From Trichodesmium sp. jk18x7bins.61 (GTDB lineage Bacteria; Cyanobacteriota; Cyanobacteriia; Cyanobacteriales; Microcoleaceae), in assembly GCA_022822685.1 (NCBI GenBank), contig JAJEAQ010000215.1, positions 1 through 12,829 on the forward strand: 12,829 nt of DNA. Reading direction: 5' to 3'. Numbering within the stretch: position 1 is the first letter of the stretch; the number at the start of each line of letters is the position of its first letter. Shown piece by piece: positions 7,417-12,829 of this stretch. The translations under genes were made by a program, and so were the position numbers. Below the pieces are notes generated by a model. That model was not told where the DNA came from. It saw only the letters and a program-made list of their open reading frames with translations, and did not search any database.

Positions 7417-7920
7417 TTACCATCTTTTAACTGCTGCAATTAAATTAGTAGCTTGAGAACTATTAATAGGTTTGGGAAAGAAATATCCTTGTCCATATTT
7501 ACATTTCATATCTCTGAGCAAAGTTAATTGAGTAGCTGTTTCTATACCTTCCGCAATCACATCTATTTCTAAACTCGTAGCCATACTAATAATTGCTTTA
7601 GTAATCTCTAAGTTTTCTGATTCAGAGTCCATTGTCATCACAAAAGAACGGTCAATTTTTAGAGTATCAATAGGAAAATTAGGCAGACGACTTAATGAAG
7701 AATAACCAGTACCAAAATCATCTATGTTTAGCTATATATTCATCCCTTTCAACTGTGACAATATTCCCATCACAATTTCTTCATTTTCCATGATTGTGAT
7801 TTCAGTAATTTCTAATCTGAGGTTATGATGTTCTAAACAAGTAAAAGATAAAATCTCATCTATTTGTTCTACAAGTGTAGATTGAGAAAACTGTCTACCA
7901 GAAAGATTAACACTCATTCT
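7417..7920 (-). pseudogene. Truncated EAL-domain (c-di-GMP phosphodiesterase) gene with a nonsense codon
   Basis: One continuous frame runs from RMSVNLSGRQFSQ to AAVKRW with a single TAG at 7732-7734. At that point relatives have Gln (MNI*LNIDDFGTGYSSL), so a CAG-to-TAG change is likely. EAL-family motifs are LRLEITE, IDDFGTGYSSL, DTLKIDRSFV, VIAEGIET and YGQGYFFPKP. The start of the EAL domain, including the EAL signature itself, and any GGDEF/PAS/REC modules are missing. At 7921 the sequence switches to an IS-like end (TAGGGACTTCC), so the upstream part was lost to insertion or deletion. The product would have been a multidomain c-di-GMP turnover protein, as is common in cyanobacteria. It lies 295 nt upstream of the REC-PAS pseudogene on the same strand. 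The gap shows only the small palindrome ATAGGA-A-TCCTAT at 7158-7170. Confidence 0.8.
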
Positions 7921-7968
7921 TAGGGACTTCCAAAAAAGGAGAGTGACAAAAGAGGGGGGATTCAAGGA

Positions 7969-8244
7969 TGGGCTTGTTTTCTTTATATTACAGATGGCTA
8001 CAAGGTTGCTCCATGTTGAATTGAGGATGGCGTTCTTTCGCGGAGCGCGGTGCGGAGTACTTTCACTCGCGTCAGCAAAACGGCAATGACTTGAGTAGAA
8101 GGAGAAAACTGTCGTTTGAGACAGTATCTGGCTCGGCTACACCACCAAACTCTGTGTTATTCCAAATCCGTAGATATGTTATATAGAGCGGTGCGCTTAC
8201 TCATCTATTATTTGAAGCATAGACAACTCCCTCAGTTTTCTTAA
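7969..8244 (+). pseudogene. IS1-family transposase remnant (C-terminal third)
   Basis: A single frame of 92 codons with two internal TGA stops (8017-8019 and 8092-8094). It reads WACFLYITDGYKVAPC, then VSKTAMT*VEGENCRLR, QYLARLHHQTLCYSKS, and YRAVRLLIYYLKHRQLPQFS before TAA. From memory this matches the C-terminus of cyanobacterial IS1-family transposases (pattern TDGWKVYPCF...VSKTYMTRVEGEN...RHYLARLHRKTLCYSKS). The second stop is therefore probably CGA-to-TGA at the Arg of TRVEGEN. Between DG and VSKT there are 13 codons where relatives have about three; they are encoded by a GC-rich insert with the tandem heptads CGCGGAG-CGCGGTG (8039-8052). The N-terminal two thirds are absent. The element's left side is replaced by the 7921-7968 IS-end-like sequence that cuts the EAL gene. 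Confidence 0.8.
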
Positions 8245-8400
8245 TCATTCGTCATTGTGCAACGCCAAAAACTAAGGTAGATCGGATTCTCAAAATGATG
8301 AAAAAATCAATTGATCTATCAATATCTGTGATACTCTTAAGCTCAAAATTATGTGGTAAAAAAGTCAGACATACAAATATTCCTAACTAAAAATAAATTT
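8245..8400. other. Upstream region of the symporter
   Basis: This holds an AT-rich leader with overlapping symmetric elements: ATCAATTGAT at 8306-8315 and ATTGAT-CT-ATCAAT at 8310-8323. They may be a binding site or chance in AT-rich DNA. No matching terminal repeat for the IS1 remnant was found here, and no clear promoter. Confidence 0.35.
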
Positions 8401-10212
8401 ATGCAACCAATTGATTGGCTAGTTGTTTTAATATACCTGATTTTAACAATGTGGATGGGATTATATCTATCTCGCAAAGGCTCAAAAAGTTTAGCAGACT
8501 TCTTTGTTTCCGGGCGATCGCTTCCTTGGTGGTTAACTGGCACGAGCATGGCAGCGACAACTTTTTCTATAGACACTCCTCTCTACATCACTGGAGTTGT
8601 CGCGAATCGAGGCATTGCTGGTAATTGGGAATGGTGGAGCTTTGGTATTTCCCATGTGATGATGATATATATTTTTGCCAAAATGTGGCGACGTTCTGAA
8701 GTGATTACTGATGCGGAATTAACTGAACTTCGCTACGGTGGTAAAATGGCCGCTATTCTCCGAGGAGTCAAAGCTTTTATCTTTGCTATTCCGATGAATT
8801 GCATTGCTATTGGTTATGCAATGTTAGCTATGGTTAAAGTTGTCGAAGCATTACAAATTTGGCAAAATTTAGGAATTGATGGTGGTGAAAATAGTTTCAA
8901 ATTATTAAGTGTGATTGGTGTTAGTATATTTGTCTTAATTTATGCTGGTTTGTCAGGTTTATGGGGGGTAGTTGCGACAGATTTTTTCCAATTTTTTCTA
9001 GGACTATTTGGAGCAGTTATTGTGGCTATTTTCGCTGTTAATAGTGTAGGTGGCATGCCAGAGTTAATTACTAAAATTCCTGAAGCTATGCCAGACAAAG
9101 ATATTTTATCTTTTTGGCCGATAACTATTGGTGGAGAAGATAACAATTGGGTGGAATTTACAAAAACGGCAGGTATAACTGCTAGTACGTTTTTTGCTTA
9201 TATTGCTATTCAATGGTGGTCTTGGCGACGTAGTGATGGAGGTGGAGAATTTGTACAAAGATTTGCTGCAGCTAAAAATGAAACAGAAGCAGAAAAAGCA
9301 GCTTGGTTATTTAATATAATGCACTATGTAATTAGAACTTGGCCTTGGATTTTAGTGGCTTTAGCGTCTATTGTAATTTACCCGAATCTAGAAGATCGAG
9401 AATTGGGTTATCCAAAATTAATGATTGATTTCCTCTCCCCAGGAATTTTAGGTTTAGTTGTTGCCTCTTTGGTAGCAGCATTTATGAGTACAGTTTCTAC
9501 TTCGATTAATTGGGGTGCTTCTTTTGTTACTAATGATCTATATAGAAGATTTATTCAACCTAATGCGACTCAAACAGAATTAGTTTTAGTAGGGCGACTT
9601 TCCTCTGTATTAGTAACAACTTTAGGTGGAATCGCAGCATTTTTAGCAAATGATGTAGGGACAGTATTTAGATTAGTAATAGCGATCGGTACAGGTTCAG
9701 GATTAGTATTAATCTTACGTTGGTTTTGGTGGCGGGTGAATGCCATAGCAGAATTAACTGCTATTGTTGCTAGTTTTTTTGTGGGAATAATAACCAGTTT
9801 AGTACCTGCTTTGAAAATAGAAGATTTTGGTTTGCGGATAATGTTTATTACTGCAATCGTAACATTGCTCTGGGTAGTAGCAATGTTTTTAACCCCACCA
9901 GAATCTGATGCCACTTTAGAGGAGTTTTATCGGCGAGCACGTCCTGGTGGGCCTGGTTGGAATCTCCAAAGGACAAGAGTTGCTATACCTCCAGTGCAGG
10001 ATTTGACCAAGGATTTACAGAGGGTACTGGCATCTATACTATTATTGTTTGGGGCGCTGTTAGCGACTGGTGGCTTCCTGTTGTTGCAGCCAACAATAGG
10101 TTGGATATTCTTAATTATTGCTGTTTCAGGTTGGGTATGGTTGCGACAGCTCAATAAATCTAAAATCTTACCAATGCCAAGACCAGGATTAGATGATGAT
10201 GATTTATTGTAA
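8401..10212 (+). CDS. Sodium:solute symporter (SSS family, TC 2.A.21)
   Basis: A 603-residue integral membrane protein with about 13 hydrophobic segments, expected to move an unidentified solute inward with Na+ across the plasma membrane. The start ATG at 8401 gives MQPIDWLVVLIYLILTMWMG, placing the first transmembrane helix directly at the N-terminus as in the family. An in-frame GTG at 8353 would add 16 polar residues and is less likely. Conserved stretches include the first-helix/loop signature SGRSLPWWLTGTSMAATTFS, the region WEWWSFGISHVMMIY, and AAFMSTVSTSINWGASFVTN, the helix whose Ser/Thr residues form the Na2 site in this fold. The C-terminus is acidic (GLDDDDLL). HIP1 lies at 8514-8521. 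The gene is monocistronic with its own terminator, and no neighbouring enzyme hints at the substrate. It is intact although flanked by decayed genes. Confidence 0.92.
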   Translation: MQPIDWLVVLIYLILTMWMGLYLSRKGSKSLADFFVSGRSLPWWLTGTSMAATTFSIDTPLYITGVVANRGIAGNWEWWSFGISHVMMIYIFAKMWRRSEVITDAELTELRYGGKMAAILRGVKAFIFAIPMNCIAIGYAMLAMVKVVEALQIWQNLGIDGGENSFKLLSVIGVSIFVLIYAGLSGLWGVVATDFFQFFLGLFGAVIVAIFAVNSVGGMPELITKIPEAMPDKDILSFWPITIGGEDNNWVEFTKTAGITASTFFAYIAIQWWSWRRSDGGGEFVQRFAAAKNETEAEKAAWLFNIMHYVIRTWPWILVALASIVIYPNLEDRELGYPKLMIDFLSPGILGLVVASLVAAFMSTVSTSINWGASFVTNDLYRRFIQPNATQTELVLVGRLSSVLVTTLGGIAAFLANDVGTVFRLVIAIGTGSGLVLILRWFWWRVNAIAELTAIVASFFVGIITSLVPALKIEDFGLRIMFITAIVTLLWVVAMFLTPPESDATLEEFYRRARPGGPGWNLQRTRVAIPPVQDLTKDLQRVLASILLLFGALLATGGFLLLQPTIGWIFLIIAVSGWVWLRQLNKSKILPMPRPGLDDDDLL

Positions 10213-10237
10213 AATGATCTTTATCTAGTATCGGCTA

Positions 10238-10264
10238 TTACCTTACCCTTTAAGGTAAGTTTTT
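10238..10264 (+). terminator. Rho-independent terminator of the symporter gene
   Basis: An 8-bp perfect stem, TTACCTTA with TAAGGTAA, around loop CCCTT, followed after one G by TTTTT. It begins 26 nt after the symporter stop codon, and a HIP1 site (10266-10273) directly follows. Confidence 0.75.
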
Positions 10265-10398
10265 GGCGATCGCTGATCTGGAAGGCGTTGGGAATATGTC
10301 AAAATACTAAACCAACTCCCAAGAATTGGAGCCTTGGCAAAAATGAATCTAGAACTCTTATAAAATTTCAACTAATAATAAATATAGGAATATGTTTA

Positions 10399-10500
10399 AG
10401 GAATGAGAAGAAAATAAAATACAGAATTTTAAAGATTAAAGCTGAAATAGGTTAAACCTCAGTATGTCTTACTTATTTAAGTAATCAAATTCTCATTCCT
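10399..10500. repeat. 102-nt span bounded by 11-bp inverted repeats
   Basis: AGGAATGAGAA at 10399-10409 and its exact reverse complement TTCTCATTCCT at 10490-10500. The interior is very AT-rich and non-coding. This could be a small non-autonomous element or a structured leader of the downstream pair. No target duplication is evident. Confidence 0.4.
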
Positions 10501-10565
10501 GATCTGACTTTTTACCTTTGACTTTTGCCTTTCTGAACCGTGGTTTTAATTTTATTTCAACAACT

Positions 10566-10748
10566 ATGCAAATTTTTCGTCAGTATATTACCCCATTCAT
10601 CGTAGTAATCATATTTTTACTAGCTATGGTAGCAGTCAGCGCTCGTATATTTCTACCAGGTGATTTAGCAGCACCAGCTCCTACAGAGGAACTGAATTAT
10701 CCTCAAGAGCAAGCAATGCTATATAAACCTAATGTTCATTTCTGGTAA
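10566..10748 (+). CDS. Small single-pass membrane protein, unknown function
   Basis: A 60-residue product from the ATG at 10566. MQIFRQYITPFIVVIIFLLAM leads into one transmembrane helix (about residues 9-28, ending VAVSARIFLP), followed by a proline/acid-rich tail DLAAPAPTEELNYPQEQ and ending NVHFW. The short basic N-terminus before the helix suggests an N-in orientation or an uncleaved signal anchor. A TTG at 10518 would add 16 residues that overlap the heptad repeat, so the ATG is preferred. There is no clear Shine-Dalgarno, as is common in cyanobacteria. The stop is 6 nt before the GNAT start, so the two are likely co-transcribed. The composition looks like a conserved cyanobacterial small membrane protein, but no function is known to me. 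Confidence 0.6.
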   Translation: MQIFRQYITPFIVVIIFLLAMVAVSARIFLPGDLAAPAPTEELNYPQEQAMLYKPNVHFW

Positions 10749-10754
10749 TACCAA

Positions 10755-11225
10755 GTGGTTAGGGAATTAGTCGCAGGTTATCAACTGCGTCAGGGATCAG
10801 GTTTAGACAGGGCGATGCTGGTTAAGTTTATCAATCTTACTTATGGAGAACTATTCCCAGAGCAAGATTTTGGTCATCTAGCTCGAACTGTCGATCGCTA
10901 TTTATCTACTCAAACTCCTATCTGGTGGGTGGAGGTGATGGGTAAATCTGCAACTTCACCAGTGGGTTGTTTGTGGGTAGGTAACGCTATTAATCAAGTA
11001 GAAGGCGATCGCGTGACTCATATCTTTTTGTTATACGTTTCCCCACAACACCGACGACTGGGTATCGGCTCGGCTTTGGTTACTCATGCAGAAAACTGGG
11101 CAAAAGCTTGGGGCGATCGGCAAATTGGTTTGCAAGTGTTTCTCTCCAATCAACCAGCCCTTAAACTCTACCAAAAATTAGGCTTTCAGTCGGAATCTGT
11201 GTTAATGGTAAAATCTCTAAAGTAG
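10755..11225 (+). CDS. GNAT-family N-acetyltransferase
   Basis: A 156-residue acetyl-CoA-dependent acyltransferase of the GNAT fold; substrate unknown. Motif A with the acetyl-CoA pyrophosphate loop is LLYVSPQHRRLGIGSALV (residues 92-109, R-x-x-G-x-G/S core RRLGIG). Motif B is NQPALKLYQKLGFQ (132-145). The arrangement resembles RimI-type enzymes, but the N-terminal half (YQLRQGSGLDRAMLVKF) is characteristic of a cyanobacterial subgroup. The start is GTG at 10755, which gives a full-length domain. No in-frame ATG lies nearby upstream, and no ribosome-binding site is visible, so translation may be coupled to the small gene 6 nt upstream. HIP1 lies at 11005-11012. No intrinsic terminator was found before the convergent restriction pseudogene. 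Confidence 0.88.
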   Translation: MVRELVAGYQLRQGSGLDRAMLVKFINLTYGELFPEQDFGHLARTVDRYLSTQTPIWWVEVMGKSATSPVGCLWVGNAINQVEGDRVTHIFLLYVSPQHRRLGIGSALVTHAENWAKAWGDRQIGLQVFLSNQPALKLYQKLGFQSESVLMVKSLK

Positions 11226-11274
11226 TAAATGATTAGAACTTATCTCCTCAACTTTTTTTAGTTAAAACTGCTAA

Positions 11275-12374
11275 TTATTCTGCTTCATAGTTAAATTCAA
11301 CTTGACTTTGCTTAATTACTTCCTCTAATAGGCTACCCAAGTAGCCTATTTCTACAGCATGTTGAAAACATTCTATCAGGATAGGCAAATTGATAATTTC
11401 TTCTATGGAATTCATGTACTTTTCAACTATTCGATTAATAGAGTATTGCTCCTCTGCCTTTTTTTTAATTTGCTCCACCAGTTTATCTTTATTTTCAGTG
11501 GCCTTGATTACGAAAGTTATGGGATACTTTTCTATTTTATCAATATCCAAAAAATACTTTTTAAAATCAGTTGTTTCAGTGACTTGAAAAAATCTACCTA
11601 ATGGTTGCATTACAAAATCTATACCTCCATCATTTGCATTAGTTCGTCCTGTTTTGTATAATTTTAAGTTTTCTTGTTGTATGTCTTCAATGTCAAAACC
11701 AAAAAATACAGTCTGTTCCTGGTAATAATATTTTCAAATGCTATAGCTAACAATTTAAAACAACCTCCCATCTATTTTGTAAAAGTTTAACTATAAAATC
11801 AATAGCTTCATTTTGATTTGCTTCTGCTAATTGATTTATTTGTTCCCAAGACTTGATGAAATTTTCAAAGGCATTAGTTTTAGTAGGAATATACAAATCA
11901 ATTATTTTAATAATGATTTTACCTAAGTTATAATTTTGATATTCAATAAGACAAAGGAGTAAATTATCATTAAACTAATACTTATTCTTTGAAGTTCTCT
12001 GATAACAGGAACATAATCACAAGTAGGGAAATATTTTTTAAATTCTTGGTTGAGTCTGTGATTCAAAGCATGGTTTTGTAATTTCTGCCCAAAAGGCAAT
12101 TCTCTTTGTCGATGTAAAAGTTCAGAATACTTGCTACCTCCGCAGGAGCTATACTGACTACTTTCGTCAAACCCTCTTTTCACATAATCTTCAACTAAAA
12201 CATAAATTGCATATAAATTACCAAAAGAACTTCTAGCTTTCTAGCCTCGGTTAGCAGATATAGTTTTGACATTGATGTATTGTAAAATAGGGGAAATTGA
12301 ATATATAATTTCGGATTCTCCCCAAAATTATCCCTAAGAACATTTTTGATTACTTTTGTAAACTCATGTTCCAT
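11275..12374 (-). pseudogene. Decayed type II restriction endonuclease
   Basis: The reading starts at the ATG at 12374, directly after the TAG of the methyltransferase gene (TAG|ATG). Segments in order are MEHEFTKVIKNVLRDNFG; SPILQYINVKT; a TAG at 12241-12243; KARSSFGNLYAIYVLVEDYV; RQRELPFGQKLQNHALNHRL; EFKKYFPTCDYVPVIRELQ; a TAG at 11975-11977 where Trp is expected (KY*FND); ANQNEAIDFIVKLLQNRWEVV; LLAIAFE; QEQTVFFGFDIED; KTGRTNANDGGIDFVMQPLG; and RFFQVTETTDFKKYF through to QSQVEFNYEAE. Four frameshifts lie near 12290-12296, 11988-11990, 11757-11760 and 11731-11734, and each is repaired by one extra base in a short run. Adding four bases makes 1104 nt, exactly 368 codons. GGIDF is the likely nuclease-site region. 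Cleavage function is inferred from gene order and from the recalled resemblance of this C-terminus to type II enzymes; specificity is unknown. It must be inactive as written. Confidence 0.75.
11327..11350. repeat. Perfect 10-bp hairpin inside the endonuclease pseudogene
   Basis: AATAGGCTAC and GTAGCCTATT enclose the tetraloop CCAA. It lies in codons for EIGYLGSLL about 25 codons before the stop, and the frame is not disturbed. It could be chance, a remnant insertion or an RNA structure; no T-tract follows on either strand. Confidence 0.4.
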
Positions 12375-12829
12375 CTAATCACCTATGCTTATATCCAAAT
12401 TCAATTGAATACTTTGATTATTTTTATCTTCTGAAACCAAATCCAACCATTCTAATCCTAATTTTATATACCCTTCTTCTATTTCTATACTGATAGATTT
12501 TCGGCCTAATTTTCGAGAAACTACAGATGTAGTAAATGTTCCAGCAAATAAATCTAGAACTAGATCACCAGGATTACTACTAGCTTTAATAATTCTTTCC
12601 AACAAAGCTTCGGGTTTCTGAGTAGGGTGATTTCTATACTCAGGCATTCTATATCTAACCCTGGGAATATACCAAACATTCCCAGGGACTTTTTGAGAAT
12701 TATAAGGTGTCGGATTTGGTTTACGATAATCAATTAATTTTCCCATTGCACCTGTTTTAGCCTCAACCATTATTTCTGAAGCATTAAATATGTAGTTATT
12801 TTTATCTTTGACAGCAAACAGAATCGGCT
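12375..12829 (-). CDS. Type II DNA methyltransferase, beta-class, C-terminal part (5' end outside window)
   Basis: The last ~151 codons of an amino-methyltransferase (N6-adenine or N4-cytosine), open through the window edge; the methionine at 12770 is internal. Motif X/I order is that of the beta (or gamma) class: NHPTQKPEALLERIIKASSN (AdoMet-binding motif X), then DLVLDLFAGTFTTS (motif I, with DLF in place of the common DPF and TF in place of SG), then LGRKSISIEI (motif II). The upstream stretch GKLIDYRKPNPTPYN and KVPGNVWYIPRVRY would belong to the recognition region. The catalytic motif IV (D/S-PPY/W) lies upstream, outside this window. The stop TAG abuts the endonuclease ATG, an operon with zero spacing. 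No HIP1 site occurs in either gene, fitting acquired DNA. It is intact as far as visible, and its target sequence is not deducible. Confidence 0.85.
   Translation of the reverse strand, partial: PILFAVKDKNNYIFNASEIMVEAKTGAMGKLIDYRKPNPTPYNSQKVPGNVWYIPRVRYRMPEYRNHPTQKPEALLERIIKASSNPGDLVLDLFAGTFTTSVVSRKLGRKSISIEIEEGYIKLGLEWLDLVSEDKNNQSIQLNLDISIGD

Larger units (their letters stand above)
10213..10565. other. Intergenic region between symporter and small membrane protein
   Basis: About 350 bases without a gene. They contain the symporter terminator, a HIP1 site, a 102-nt span bounded by 11-bp inverted repeats (10399-10500) that encloses the small palindrome AGGTT-A-AACCT, and a degenerate heptad run TTTTTAC-CTTTGAC-TTTTGCC at 10509-10529. 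No promoter could be assigned with confidence. Confidence 0.6.

Noticed and set aside
8353..8400. GTG start for the symporter 16 codons upstream
   Set aside because: It adds a polar stretch before the first helix and has no ribosome-binding site; the ATG at 8401 fits the family.
11226..11274. Terminator between GNAT and the endonuclease pseudogene
   Set aside because: There is a T-run but no stable stem next to it.
11359..11601. Plus-strand open frames of 65-80 codons over the endonuclease 3' end
   Set aside because: The minus-strand frame carries the recognisable protein; the plus-strand products are Phe/Leu-rich artefacts of AT-rich DNA.
1..12829. CRISPR array, tRNA or rRNA genes
   Set aside because: No regularly spaced repeats, cloverleaf or rRNA-like segments were seen on reading both strands.

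Overview
The window looks like chromosomal DNA of a filamentous, probably Nostocales-type cyanobacterium. The grounds are six intact copies of the HIP1 octamer GCGATCGC, cyanobacterial-type DnaK, DusB, ArgF and Na+/solute symporter sequences, heptad short tandem repeats, AT-rich composition and an IS1-family transposase remnant. The genus is inferred, not shown.

Layout. (1) 27-1943, minus: intact dnaK with a candidate TTGACA promoter. (2) 1944-2447: non-coding, holding a short basic ORF that appears broken by one missing A, and a strong hairpin terminator. (3) 2448-3416, minus: a membrane-anchored TerB-like protein. A perfect 27-nt palindrome lies just upstream of the start preferred here. 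(4) 3657-4664, plus: dusB-like tRNA-dihydrouridine synthase. (5) 4945-5865, plus: argF, whose start codon is overlapped by an 8-codon leader ORF that has the better ribosome-binding site. (6) 5894-6134: repeats and a ~107-bp MITE-like element containing GCAAGAT heptads. (7) 6135-8244: a gene graveyard. It holds a REC-PAS-cyclase regulator with frameshifts, stops and a lost 3' end, a truncated EAL-domain gene with a nonsense codon, and the 3' third of an IS1-family transposase with two stops. (8) 8401-10212, plus: intact sodium/solute symporter with its terminator. (9) 10566-11225, plus: a one-TM small protein followed 6 nt later by a GNAT acetyltransferase. (10) 11275-12829, minus: a type II restriction-modification pair. 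The methyltransferase C-terminus is intact to the window edge, and the endonuclease gene immediately downstream is destroyed by four frameshifts and two stops.

The housekeeping and transport genes (dnaK, dusB, argF, symporter, GNAT) are clean. The accessory genes (signalling, restriction, transposase, small ORF) are decayed. Almost every frameshift can be repaired by adding one base to a homopolymer run, mostly A or T, so the lesions share a common signature. The likeliest reading is conserved islands separated by accessory DNA that is being lost, with an orphaned, possibly still functional methyltransferase at the right end. I did not find a complete new multi-gene system. The best leads are the palindrome in front of the TerB-like gene, the argF leader ORF, the one-sided decay of the restriction-modification pair and the MITE-like element.
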